Shown here: positions 15,726 through 23,636 of the stretch, piece by piece
How positions within the stretch are numbered: the first letter of the stretch is position 1
Layout of the letters: the number at the start of each line of letters is the position of its first letter
DNA from: JBOGWP01 sp050693875
Lineage (GTDB): Bacteria > Actinomycetota > CADDZG01 > JAHWKV01 > JBOGWP01
NCBI GenBank assembly: GCA_050693875.1
Contig: JBOGWP010000099.1
Span: 1-30,378 of the forward strand
Reading direction: 5' to 3'
DNA: 30,378 nt
Program-made: the position numbers and the translations under genes
The notes under the pieces: generated by a model
Databases searched by the model: none
What the model was told of the DNA's origin: nothing
The model's input: the letters and a program-made list of their open reading frames with translations, nothing else

Positions 15726-15923
15726 CTGACCTCCACCCCCCATGTGTTCGTCTCTCGAGCCTTGCGGTTGCCCGCTCACGACGCCAATCCTGCGGCTCCG
15801 GCCACTACTGGGGAATGGGGCTGGCTTCCTTGTTCGGAGGTGGGGCCAGCACCCCCCCGGCGGCCCGATTGCCCCCCCTGCGACTACCCGGATTCGTCAC
15901 CCCCTCCCGGGTTGGCTTGCCGA

Positions 15924-15976
15924 TCTGATCCACGAGATGCGACCACGAGATGCGACTCTGATCCACGAGATGCGAC
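15924..15976. repeat. Three direct copies of CACGAGATGCGAC
   Basis: Within the 389-base gap at 15726-16114 the 13-mer CACGAGATGCGAC occurs at about 15931, 15944 and 15964. The first and third copies share the longer TCTGATCCACGAGATGCGAC. The rest of the gap contains no gene I can support. The repeats could be binding sites or simple slippage. Confidence 0.6.
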
Positions 15977-16114
15977 CGAGGCTCGAGAGATCCGTGATCA
16001 GGGCTGGCAAAAGAAGCGACCGGGAGAGATGCTGAACGTTGTGGGGCCCTTGCTCGAACGGATCGATTCCCACGGGCCAAGCGCCTCCGTCCGGCCGGCC
16101 GGGGGAGGCCCTCG

Positions 16115-16396
16115 ATGAGCTCGGCGGGGGAGCGGAGCCGGGCGGCGTCGGCGGTCGGCTGGACCGGTCTGGTGATCCATGTCCTGCTGGCGCTGTTTCC
16201 GTTCTCGGCCAGCGGCCTGCTCGCACCGCTCTACGGCGTCATCGGCCTCTACGTGCTGTGGGCGGCGCTGCTGGTGGTCGCCGTGCGGTTGCTGCGCACC
16301 CGCCCCTTCTGGACACCGATCGCACCCGGCCTCGCCCTCGCCGGATGGTTCCTGGTGCTCCTGCTCGGCGATCTGCTGCTGGGCTGGACCGCTTGA
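16115..16396 (+). CDS. Small integral membrane protein
   Basis: A 93-residue protein with three hydrophobic segments: AVGWTGLVIHVLLALFPFSAS, PLYGVIGLYVLWAALLVVAV and GLALAGWFLVLLLGDLLLGW. A short polar N-terminus and an RLLRTRPFW loop suggest a cytoplasmic positive side. GGGGGAGG lies six bases before the ATG. No family is recognised. It is convergent with the BNR-like lipoprotein. Confidence 0.72.
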   Translation: MSSAGERSRAASAVGWTGLVIHVLLALFPFSASGLLAPLYGVIGLYVLWAALLVVAVRLLRTRPFWTPIAPGLALAGWFLVLLLGDLLLGWTA

Positions 16397-16427
16397 ACGG
16401 GGCCGTTCCGGGGCCCTGCCGTCGCGG

Positions 16428-17597
16428 TTACGGAGCGCCGATCAGCGCGGGGGATTTGTAGACCGACGTCCACCTCGCCCCTCCGTCCTGCGTGGCCAGG
16501 ATCTCTCCATTGCCCGCCCGTTCGACGAGGAGCCAGATCTGATTCGAATCGACCGCCGAGACGGCGTAGGGAAAAACCCCGTTCGTCTCGACGACCGGCC
16601 GCCGCCGCCACGTGGCGCCCCCGTCGGTCGTCGAGACGAGGTTGACGTGCGCCGGCGCGCAGGCGGGACACCAGCCGACGAAGACGGCCGAGGAGGCGGA
16701 GAGGGCTTCGAAGGGGCCCGGGTAGGCATCGATCTGGGAGGCCTGCGGGCCGGGGCACCCTTCGCAGCGGATCTGGTCCTGGAGCACGGTGCGCCAGTGC
16801 TTCCCCGTGTCCGGCGTCACCATCACCAGGTAGGACTCCTGGTTGGATGCCGCGCCGTCCTCGAAGAGCACCCAGGCGTTGTCCCGGCCCCGGCAGTGGA
16901 TGGTGGACGTCCACTGCCGGCTTGCGCCGAACGAGCCGCTGAGGATGGTCGACCAGGAGCGGCCGGCGTCGGCGCTGCGGATGACGATGATCCCGCCCAC
17001 CGCCCAGCCGACGGCCGCGTCCGGGTTGCACACCGTATCGATCGAGGGCTGCCCCGCGACCGACTTCCAACTTGCCCCGCCGTCGGACGTGACGAGGAGC
17101 CTCCCGTCCTCGGTCGTGGCGAGCCCCCTGCTGGGATCGGCGAAATCGATCGAGTGGAGCGGACTGGGAGACGGGGTGAGGGCGTTCCATGTCTTGCCGT
17201 CGGCGGTCCGCAGGAGGCTGGTCCGTCCGAGCGCCCACCCATGCTGTGCGTCCACGAAGTCGAGAGCGGTGATCGTCTCCCCGCCGGTGTACTGCCGGCT
17301 CCAGGTGCGGCCGCCGTCCGCCGTGGCAAGGATCGCCCCCTGCCCGCCCGCCCAGCCCTGGCGCGGATCGAGGAACCGCAGCGCCGGAAAGCGGGAAATG
17401 CCGACTCTGGTCGGGGAGGGGGGAGGCGCCGTCGGCGACGCCGGCGAGACCGGTGGTGGGCTGGGCTGAGCAACGGAGGGCGTCGGCCCTCCGCGGCGTG
17501 AGCCCGGGAGGCATGCCGCCACCGCCACGAGGCCCAGCACGGCGGCGAGTCGCACTCCGGTCGATGGGGTCAGGCGGGGCGGTGGCACCCAATCCAT
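16428..17597 (-). CDS. Secreted lipoprotein with BNR/YCF48-like beta-propeller repeats
   Basis: A 389-residue protein from the ATG at 17597 (MDWVPPPRLT) with GAGGT upstream; the frame stays open beyond it but overlaps the integrase gene. A signal sequence VRLAAVLGLVAVAAC carries a good lipobox (VAAC, Cys near 29), followed by a Pro/Ser linker. The rest is made of repeated Asp-box blades: ILATADGGRTW, LLRTADGKTW, LLVTSDGGASW, IIVIRSADAGRSW, LVSTTDGGATW and ILATQDGGARW. This is the sialidase/photosystem-II-assembly-factor-like propeller. Extracellular glycan binding is possible; an enzymatic role is not indicated. Confidence 0.87.
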   Translation of the reverse strand: MDWVPPPRLTPSTGVRLAAVLGLVAVAACLPGSRRGGPTPSVAQPSPPPVSPASPTAPPPSPTRVGISRFPALRFLDPRQGWAGGQGAILATADGGRTWSRQYTGGETITALDFVDAQHGWALGRTSLLRTADGKTWNALTPSPSPLHSIDFADPSRGLATTEDGRLLVTSDGGASWKSVAGQPSIDTVCNPDAAVGWAVGGIIVIRSADAGRSWSTILSGSFGASRQWTSTIHCRGRDNAWVLFEDGAASNQESYLVMVTPDTGKHWRTVLQDQIRCEGCPGPQASQIDAYPGPFEALSASSAVFVGWCPACAPAHVNLVSTTDGGATWRRRPVVETNGVFPYAVSAVDSNQIWLLVERAGNGEILATQDGGARWTSVYKSPALIGAP

Positions 17598-17632
17598 GAT
17601 CCCGTACCTCAAGCGACCGGGCCAGCCACAGG

Positions 17633-18646
17633 TCAGCCGACCAGGTTGCGCAGCGTCACCTGTGCCGGATGCGCCTTGATCGCGTCGCGCAGCTCGTTGG
17701 CGGTGGCCTCGAGATACCGCTTCGTGGTGTCGAGCGATTCGTGCCCGAGCAGCTGCTGCACCTCGAGGACGTTGGCTCCGCCCTGCAGGGCCGAGGTGGC
17801 GAAGGTGTGGCGGAGGGCGTGGACGAGGGCTCCGGCCGGCACGTGGGCACGGATCCCGGCCCGGACGTACAGGCGCTCGATTCGGTACTGGACCTGCCGG
17901 CGCGAGAGGGGGCGGCCGCGGGAGTCGACGAAGAGGGGGGTCGCCGGGTGGTCGAGCCGGTGGTCGGGAAATCGTTCGGCCCGCGACCGGAGGTAGCGAT
18001 CGATGAGCTGCTCGAGTTGGGGATAGATCGGAATCGCCCGCGCCTTGTCGCCCTTCCCGACCACGGTGATCCGGCGCTCGCCGGCCGGCCCGTCGAACGA
18101 TCCGATCGACAGCCCCAGCGCCTCGGCGAGGCGGAGGCCGGTGACCGCGAAAGTGGCCGTCAGCGCGAGGTCGCGCTCCGGCCACGGACTTCGTGCGCTG
18201 GGGTCGGGCACGGCTGCGGCGGCAAGCAGGCGCTGGATGGCATCGCCGCCCCGGATGACCTTCACCGGCGCCCGAGGACGCTTCGGCTTCGCGATCCCGT
18301 CCATCGGGTTGCCCTCGGCCAGATCCTCGGAGACGAGATAGCTCCAGAAGGCGTTCCAGGCGCTCCAGGCCCGGAGAATGGAGGCCTTGGCGTGGTCGGA
18401 GGCCCACGAGGCAAACGCCCGGCGGAGCGCGGACTTCGTCAGGTCGCGCAGCCCGAGATCCTCGAGACCGACTCCCAACCCGACGGCGATCCGGCGGCTG
18501 ATTCCGAGGACGTCGCGCCGGTAGGCCGCAAGCGTGTGACGGGAGGGCTTGGCGGACGCGATCGACACGAGGAACCCGTCGACGAGGTCGACGACTGGCC
18601 GGTTGTGGTGGCCGCGGCGGCGTGATTGGGCAGCGGTCGTTCCCAT
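17633..18646 (-). CDS. Tyrosine recombinase / integrase (XerC/D-like)
   Basis: A 337-residue site-specific recombinase. An N-terminal SAM-like DNA-binding domain (about 20-110, with SRHTLAAYRRDV) is followed by the catalytic domain. That domain holds Arg in AVTGLRLAEALGL near 170, Lys in VVGKGDKARAIPI near 200, HALRHTFATSAL near 278, LLGHESLDTTKRY near 300 and the nucleophilic Tyr near 311. All six catalytic positions are present. Length and layout fit Xer-type recombinases, but no dif site or element boundary was identified, so a mobile-element integrase is also possible. The ATG has no ribosome site but has TAGCAT six bases upstream, suggesting a leaderless mRNA. Confidence 0.9.
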   Translation of the reverse strand: MGTTAAQSRRRGHHNRPVVDLVDGFLVSIASAKPSRHTLAAYRRDVLGISRRIAVGLGVGLEDLGLRDLTKSALRRAFASWASDHAKASILRAWSAWNAFWSYLVSEDLAEGNPMDGIAKPKRPRAPVKVIRGGDAIQRLLAAAAVPDPSARSPWPERDLALTATFAVTGLRLAEALGLSIGSFDGPAGERRITVVGKGDKARAIPIYPQLEQLIDRYLRSRAERFPDHRLDHPATPLFVDSRGRPLSRRQVQYRIERLYVRAGIRAHVPAGALVHALRHTFATSALQGGANVLEVQQLLGHESLDTTKRYLEATANELRDAIKAHPAQVTLRNLVG

Positions 18647-18652
18647 GAGGAG

Positions 18653-18658
18653 ATGCTA
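18653..18658 (-). promoter_or_regulatory. Candidate -10 box of a leaderless promoter (TAGCAT-N6-ATG)
   Basis: Minus-strand TAGCAT is separated by CTCCTC from the integrase ATG at 18646. Same spacing as at 4450 and 20215. Confidence 0.45.
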
Positions 18659-18801
18659 GCCGGACGCCGCCGAAACGAGGCGGAAGCTCGTGGAAATTCA
18701 CCCAACCTGCTTCAGGGGATCGCCGGGCTTTACACCCGCGGCCCGCCGGTGATTTCATCCGGCGGAGGGGCAGCACGGGCGCTTCGGGAAAAGGGGGAGG
18801 C

Positions 18802-19299
18802 ATGCGCAGGTATCTGCTCGTTGGAGCCGCCGTCGGGATTCTCTTCGTCGGTGCGTGCGGCCCACTTGGCCAACGCCCCGACCTGGTCGCCTCAGGGTTC
18901 GTGCCGATCGGCCAGCCCACCGTCAATGCGCAGGGAGCGGTCGAGGTGCCCGCGCGCGTCGTGGTGCGCAATCAGGGAGGGGCGAGCGCCGGCCCGTCGA
19001 AGGTCTCGGTCGAGTTCACCGGGCTGCCAGGCGACCCGGACGCCGAGATCGTCGTTCCCTTCACGGTCGAGGGCCAGCGGAGCCCGTGGTTTCCGCACAC
19101 CGGCAGCATCGAGGAGTCGGGCACCGTCAACCTCGACGGCAAGATCGTCTTCCACCCGAACCTCCACGGGGTCCGGCTCACCGTGACCGCCACGGCCGAC
19201 AGCTGCACCGGCGAGCCGAACGCCGAGGACCAGTGCCGCGTGAAGGAAAGCGACGAGACCAACAATCAGTCGACCGCCGTCCCGGTCAGCCTCCCGTAG
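18802..19299 (+). CDS. CARDB-like domain lipoprotein
   Basis: A 165-residue secreted protein with signal peptide RRYLLVGAAVGILFVGAC and lipid-acceptor Cys near 19 (VGAC lipobox). The mature region begins PDLVASGFVPIG and contains RVVVRNQGGASAGPSKVSVEF and a late KESDETNNQSTAVPV. This is the layout of CARDB/DUF11-type adhesion beta-sandwiches found in bacterial cell-surface proteins. Two Cys near the end may pair (DSCTGEPNAEDQC). AAAAGGGGGAGG precedes the ATG. Likely a single extracellular Ig-like domain tethered to the membrane; partner unknown. Confidence 0.75.
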   Translation: MRRYLLVGAAVGILFVGACGPLGQRPDLVASGFVPIGQPTVNAQGAVEVPARVVVRNQGGASAGPSKVSVEFTGLPGDPDAEIVVPFTVEGQRSPWFPHTGSIEESGTVNLDGKIVFHPNLHGVRLTVTATADSCTGEPNAEDQCRVKESDETNNQSTAVPVSLP

Positions 19300-19406
19300 G
19301 GAACGGCGACCGGCTGCTCCGGCGGCGTGGTCATCGCCCGCTCCTCGGAGCATCTCCGCGTCCGTGCAACCATGGATGCGGAGACCACGACGTCAGGGAG
19401 GGCGAG

Positions 19407-19934
19407 ATGACCTACGAGACGGCGACGTTCGGCGCCGGATGCTTCTGGGGAGTGGAGTACGTCTTCCGGCGTGTGCCGGGGGTGGCGGATGTGCGGGTGG
19501 GCTACAGCGGGGGAGTCGTTGCGAATCCCACCTACCGAGAGGTCTGCTCGCACCGGACGGGACACGCCGAGGTGGCGCAGGTGACTTTCGATCCCGAACG
19601 TGTGACCTACGACCAGCTGCTGGAGGTTTTCTGGGCGATGCACGACCCGACCCAGGTCAACCGCCAGGGTCCCGACCGTGGCGACCAGTACCGGAGCGTC
19701 ATCTTCACCCATTCGCCGGATCAGCACGAGGCCGCGGGAGCGTCACGCGAGCGAGCCGGGCCCCGCTTCCGCCGCCCGATCGCCACGCAGATCGTGCCGC
19801 TCGTCGCCTTCTACCCGGCGGAGGACTACCACCAGGCGTACTACGAGCGCATCGGACACGAGCCGTACTGTCACGTCGTGCCCGTGCGGGTGCTCGAGCA
19901 GTTGGGTCTGATCCCCGCGGCCGGCGCGTCCTGA
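19407..19934 (+). CDS. msrA: Peptide-methionine (S)-S-oxide reductase
   Basis: A 175-residue enzyme that reduces methionine-S-sulfoxide in oxidised proteins, normally in the cytoplasm using thioredoxin. The catalytic GCFWGVE motif is at residues 11-17 (Cys12), followed by GYSGGVVANPTYREVCSHRTGHAE, the Glu/Asp pocket, QYRSVIF and EDYHQAYYER. The C-terminal resolving-cysteine region is short (EPYCHVV), with one candidate Cys. The ATG at 19407 is preceded by GGGAGGGCGAG; the frame is open upstream but overlaps the CARDB-like lipoprotein in another frame. Well-conserved and apparently intact. Confidence 0.95.
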   Translation: MTYETATFGAGCFWGVEYVFRRVPGVADVRVGYSGGVVANPTYREVCSHRTGHAEVAQVTFDPERVTYDQLLEVFWAMHDPTQVNRQGPDRGDQYRSVIFTHSPDQHEAAGASRERAGPRFRRPIATQIVPLVAFYPAEDYHQAYYERIGHEPYCHVVPVRVLEQLGLIPAAGAS

Positions 19935-19950
19935 CCGGGGGTGGCCCGGG

Positions 19951-20208
19951 CTACGCGTCCAGGTCACCCATTCTGCCGTAGCGACCCCTCGCCAGGGCGC
20001 CCGAGGTTCCGAGCGCTTCGCCGATCTGGTCCCAGGTCAGCCCCAGGTCGCGCGCATCGGCGATGAGCGCGTTGGTGAGCGCGTGGAGATAGGAACCGGC
20101 AGCGAGTGTGGAGGTCAGCCGTGCGGTGACCTGCTCCCCCTCGTTAGCCGTCTGGTCGACCAGGGAATGGATCGCGGCGATCAACTCGAGCTTCGGGTCC
20201 TCGGACAC
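19951..20208 (-). CDS. Small helix-turn-helix protein
   Basis: An 85-residue soluble protein. Residues 1-48 are an amphipathic helical region. Residues 50-80 (ARDLGLTWDQIGEALGTSGALARGRYGR) form a helix-turn-helix resembling the small AsnC/sigma-like HTH proteins common in actinobacteria, normally followed by an Arg-rich helix. GTG start at 20208 with no ribosome site, but TACGAT is exactly six bases upstream. Convergent with msrA. A DNA-binding role is inferred; the target is unknown. Confidence 0.7.
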   Translation of the reverse strand: MSEDPKLELIAAIHSLVDQTANEGEQVTARLTSTLAAGSYLHALTNALIADARDLGLTWDQIGEALGTSGALARGRYGRMGDLDA

Positions 20209-20214
20209 GGGCCG

Positions 20215-20220
20215 ATCGTA
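20215..20220 (-). promoter_or_regulatory. Candidate -10 box of a leaderless promoter (TACGAT-N6-GTG)
   Basis: Minus-strand TACGAT is followed by six bases and then the GTG of the HTH gene. This is the third case of this spacing in the window. Confidence 0.45.
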
Positions 20221-20349
20221 CCTGGTGCCCGTTGGAAGTCGCTCCGCGCCGTAACGATGGCGGCCCCCGGATCGCTACCATCCCCATGAACACGCGCGGG
20301 GGGACTGGGGCCGTCGCAGCCTGGCCGGGCCGCCCGAACCCCTCCATAT

Positions 20350-20377
20350 CTGACGAGACGGATAAAGTAGCTATCTT
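20350..20377 (+). promoter_or_regulatory. Candidate promoter for the M23 peptidase gene
   Basis: CTGACG at 20350-20355 and TATCTT at 20372-20377 are 16 bases apart in a locally AT-rich patch (GATAAAGTAGCTATCTTT) within otherwise GC-rich sequence. It would give a leader of about 90 bases before the start at 20474. Confidence 0.4.
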
Positions 20378-20473
20378 TCTCGCCTAGCCGGATCTCGCCC
20401 TCCTTCGGTCCCTCGAAACTTCTCGGAGTGCCGCCGTGCCCCTTCGTCCCATGCCGTTCCTCTGAAGCGCCCG

Positions 20474-21832
20474 ATGGAGCGCCGCTTTCTTTCTGCGGCC
20501 CTCGCCGCGCTCGCGGCCCTCCCCATCCTCTCCCTTCCGCTTGCGCGCCCGGCGGCGGCCGTGCACGAAGGAGCCCCCAAGGTCACGCTGGATCGGGCGT
20601 GCGCCGGCGCTCCCGGCGGGGTCGACATCAGCGTGCGCGGCTCGGGCTTCTGGCCCGGGGGAGAGGTCACGCTGACGGTCGGCGAGCAGTCCTTCGGCCC
20701 CTACGCCGTCATGGACGAGGGGAGGTTCACGGTAAGGCTCCGCCCCGAGACGAGCGTCGGCACTCAGGTCGTAACTGCCGCGGCCAGCAGGTCGAGAGCC
20801 ACCTCGCCGGCGCGTCGTTCCAGGTCCCATGTCCGGTTGCCGAACCGGAGCAGCCCACCCCCTCGCCGGAGGCCACCCCGCTGCCACCGCAGGTCGGCAC
20901 GAGCCGGCCCACGAGCATCAGCGCGCGGGACCGGGCGCTTCTTCTGCAGACTCGACAGAGGCAGGAGGAGCTCGACCAGGTGCTCGCCGACTCGAGCCGC
21001 GCCCAGGACCGCCTTCGCGAGCTCGAGGGGCAAATTGCCGAGCTGGTCCGCCGGCTCGAGGTGCTGCGCGCGGAGCTCGATCAGGCCAATCGGGTGCTGG
21101 GCCGGCGCGCCGCAGCAGCGTACAAGCAGCACCGGGTGGGGCTTCTCGACACCCTGCTCAGCTCACGAGTTCGTCGCCCGATTCCAGGAGATGAGCGACG
21201 TCGTGGAGGCCGACTCGGACGCGGTGCGGCGCTGGAAAACGCTCACGGAGCAGGCGGAGCGCGCCTCGATCGGGCTGGAGACCCTCCGCCGGGAGCAGAC
21301 CGCGCTCCGTGACGGACTCGCCCGGGGGCGCAGCGAGCTGGAGGCAGAGATGCGCACCCTCGAGGTCCGGGTGCGGCGAGCGTTGCGGGGGCCCCGGTCG
21401 CCCTTCACCTTCCCGGTCTTCGCCCCGTACGCCTACTTGGACACCTTCGGAGCGCCGCGGATGGAGGGCACCTCCTTCTACCATCGCCACGAGGGGACCG
21501 ACATCTTCGCCCCCTCCGCCACCCCGATCGTCGCGGTGGTCGACGGGATCGTGGAGCGGGTCGGGAGCGACCTCCTGGGCGGCACGAGGCTCTGGCTCCG
21601 GTCCCCAGCAGACGGGTGGACCTACTATTACGCCCACCTCTCCGGGTACGCCCCAGGGATCGCCAACGGCGTGCTCGTCCAGCGGGGCCAGGTGCTCGCG
21701 TACGTCGGGAACACCGGGAACGCGAAGAGGACGCCGTCGCACCTCCATTTCGAATCTCACCAACCCGGAGGGCGGGCCGTCAACCCCTATCCGATCCTCA
21801 ACGTCTCCGATCGGCTTCGCTTCCGCCGGTAG
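20474..21832 (+). CDS. Secreted M23 (LytM-type) peptidase with a displaced reading frame in its middle
   Basis: The gene encodes a signal peptide (LSAALAALAALPILSLPLARPAAA), then an Ig/IPT-like domain (VTLDRACAGAPGGVDISVRGSGFWPGGEVTL, cited in part), then a coiled coil, then an M23 metallopeptidase domain with the zinc motifs HEGTDIFAP near 338 and HLHFE near 424. M23 enzymes cut peptidoglycan cross-bridges or act as division regulators. Between about 20782 and 21165 the natural sequence is in another frame (QQVESHLAGASFQV, a Pro-rich linker, then LRELEGQIAELVRRLEVL coiled coil); the annotated frame there gives Arg/Ser-rich nonsense. One base appears missing in a G-run near 20782 and two near 21166, and together they restore the frame. 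The 452-residue frame is therefore either a damaged gene or a sequencing artefact. Confidence 0.85.
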   Translation: MERRFLSAALAALAALPILSLPLARPAAAVHEGAPKVTLDRACAGAPGGVDISVRGSGFWPGGEVTLTVGEQSFGPYAVMDEGRFTVRLRPETSVGTQVVTAAASRSRATSPARRSRSHVRLPNRSSPPPRRRPPRCHRRSARAGPRASARGTGRFFCRLDRGRRSSTRCSPTRAAPRTAFASSRGKLPSWSAGSRCCARSSIRPIGCWAGAPQQRTSSTGWGFSTPCSAHEFVARFQEMSDVVEADSDAVRRWKTLTEQAERASIGLETLRREQTALRDGLARGRSELEAEMRTLEVRVRRALRGPRSPFTFPVFAPYAYLDTFGAPRMEGTSFYHRHEGTDIFAPSATPIVAVVDGIVERVGSDLLGGTRLWLRSPADGWTYYYAHLSGYAPGIANGVLVQRGQVLAYVGNTGNAKRTPSHLHFESHQPGGRAVNPYPILNVSDRLRFRR

Positions 21833-21906
21833 GGGAGCGGGCCCTCGCGGGACGGAGCCAGACCGGCCCGCCGCGCCGGCGCCCCAGTGTGCGAAGCTGA
21901 GCCGGG

Positions 21907-22779
21907 ATGGCCATCTACGAGCTTCAGCGTGAGGTGACGCTCACAGCTCCCGCGCTGATCGCCGCCCTCGACGGTTGGGTCGATGCCGGCGCCGCCGGCA
22001 CGACGGCAGCCTCCTACATCGCCGACGGCGGCGAGGTGCTGGCCACGTTCGACTCCGACGCCCTCATCGACTACCGCGCCCGCCGGCCGACTCTCGACAT
22101 CCGGCTGGGCGTGCTCACCGAGATCGGGTGGCCCGACCTCAGCATCCGAAGAGTGCACAGCAGCGGCCGCGACCTGCTCGTGCTCACTGGTCCGGAACCC
22201 GACTACCGCTGGCGGGAGTTCGGGGCCTCGATCGTGGAGATCGCCCGGCGGCTCGGGGTCGTCGAGAGCGTGTGCATGGGGGCGATCCCGGCCATGGTTG
22301 CGCATACCCGTCCCACCCCGATCCTCGTCACCGGGCACCATCGCCGGCCTCGGGAAGGCGATCCCCCGCTGCCCTCGGAGCACATGCGCGTGCCCGCGGC
22401 GGCGGTGAGCCTTGTGGAGGTGAAGCTTGCCGAACACGGCATCCTCAGCGGGGGAATCTGGGCGCAGGTGCCGCATTACGTTGCGGGGACGTATTACGCG
22501 GGCGCGCTGGCGCTGATCGAGCGCGTCGCCCAGCACCTCGGCGTGCGCATCTCGGTCGACGCTCTGGTCGAGCAGGTACGCGAGGAGCGTGTCCGCCTGG
22601 ATGACGTGGTTGCGTCCCGCCCGGAGGCCCGGACCTATCTCGAGCAGCTCGAGTCGTCGGCGCAGCCGCTCTCCATCTCCCCGAGTGAGGACATCGGCGA
22701 GGAGGTGGAGCGCTTCCTTCGCGAAACGACGGGAGACAACCGGAACCCCTTCGAGAACCCTCCGGACGACGGGGCGTAA
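21907..22779 (+). CDS. PAC2 family protein
   Basis: A 290-residue protein of the PAC2 (proteasome-assembly-chaperone-2-like) family, widespread in actinobacteria with or without a proteasome. The N-terminal ALIAALDGWVDAGAAGTTAA, the SDALIDYRARRP segment near 50, and the nucleoside-phosphorylase-like core with VVESVCMGAIPAMVAHTRP and GGIWAQVPHYV are all typical. The C-terminal 70 residues form a helical extension ending in a charged, Pro-rich tail. The role in bacteria is not settled. It starts 74 bases after the M23 gene and is the last intact gene before the decayed region. Confidence 0.9.
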   Translation: MAIYELQREVTLTAPALIAALDGWVDAGAAGTTAASYIADGGEVLATFDSDALIDYRARRPTLDIRLGVLTEIGWPDLSIRRVHSSGRDLLVLTGPEPDYRWREFGASIVEIARRLGVVESVCMGAIPAMVAHTRPTPILVTGHHRRPREGDPPLPSEHMRVPAAAVSLVEVKLAEHGILSGGIWAQVPHYVAGTYYAGALALIERVAQHLGVRISVDALVEQVREERVRLDDVVASRPEARTYLEQLESSAQPLSISPSEDIGEEVERFLRETTGDNRNPFENPPDDGA

Positions 22780-23049
22780 ACGGTCGCACGAGATGCCATG
22801 GGTCTCCCGCTCCGCCGGGCCGATGATTCTGCCCCGCCGGCCAGTCTCCATGGGCGAGGCTCGACGAGCTCGCGCCGTCGGCAGCCACCCGCGCGACCTG
22901 AGAGCGGGAGCACGGGCCGGAACCCGATCGGGTCAGGGTGCTCGATAGGCAGATCGGCATGGACCAACACCAGGGCGAGCCGCCAAGCGCGCTGCCGAGC
23001 GCAGGCTCGACCAGGGGTGGAGCTGTACCGCTTGAACCCGACGGCTCAG
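22780..23049. other. Intergenic stretch, no gene supported
   Basis: Frames here on both strands are Arg/Ser/Pro-rich and match nothing I recognise. It may be flanking debris of the degenerate DUF4132-type gene that begins at 23050. Confidence 0.5.
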
Positions 23050-23636
23050 TCACGCCCTCAGCTGAGCCAGGATCGTCTCGTCCTTGATCTTGTCGTCCTC
23101 GGAAAGGAGGGCGCCTTGCTCAAGATCAGGCGAGCTTTGCATCGTCGTCGAACGGGAGGAACACCCTGGGCGCTAGGCCCACGGACTTCGGCAAGATGCA
23201 GACGTACCGGGAGCCGGGCTCACGGAAGATGTGGCCTGTGCCGATGTGGATCCGGTAGGTATGCATTCGTCCGTCGACGTGGATGAAGGCGTCGCGGATG
23301 CTGCACCGATCTCCTTGAGATTGAGCCACACCGCGATGGCGCCCCGGCCGTCGTAGTTCGACCTCCAGCCGAGCGATGCCCACGCAAGGCAGGCAGCAGC
23401 CGCGCTGACCCGCATGTCGTCGCTACCACCTCTGGATGCTCGACCATGCCGGTACTTCCGACACCTTCTTGGCACCCATCTCCAGCCAGTCGGATTACAC
23501 GAGCCACCGAATGATCTCCGCCTGGAGGGAGGATGCCCTGGGTCCACGCCCGATCGAACACTGGGTGGAGCTCCGGCGGAATGCGGTCAACTACTCCCTC
23601 GGGCAGCGCCCGAAGCTCGTTCGGGGGAGCGGTCAT
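23050..23636 (-). pseudogene. Internally deleted DUF4132-type gene
   Basis: The gene starts with ATG at 23636, overlapping the stop of the upstream carrier-like gene (ATGA). It reads MTAPPNELRALPEGVVDR and continues to FDRAWTQGILPP, then shifts frame to EIIRWLV-stop-SDWLEMGAKKVSEVPAW. After a junk zone the C-terminal domain typical of DUF4132 proteins appears: CSIRDAFIHVDGRMHTYRIH, GTGHIFREPGSRYVCILP, RVFLPFDDD, then, after another frameshift, LSEDDKIKDETILAQLRA and a stop at 23050. DUF4132 proteins are normally many hundreds of residues long, so most of the body is missing. The C-terminal match is good; linking the N-terminal piece to the same gene is inference. Confidence 0.65.

Noticed and set aside
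17598..18971. Extension of the BNR-like lipoprotein through the integrase region (847-residue frame)
   Set aside because: Out-of-frame shadow of the integrase; a lipoprotein signal starts just after the ATG at 17597.
20340..20473. Riboswitch (for example a c-di-AMP type often found before cell-wall hydrolases) in the M23 leader
   Set aside because: None of the conserved elements of such a riboswitch could be found; only a promoter-like patch is supported.
22635..22970. Minus-strand frame beginning MLVHADLPIEHPDPIGF as a gene
   Set aside because: Only the first few residues look protein-like; the rest is low-complexity and overlaps the PAC2 gene antisense.
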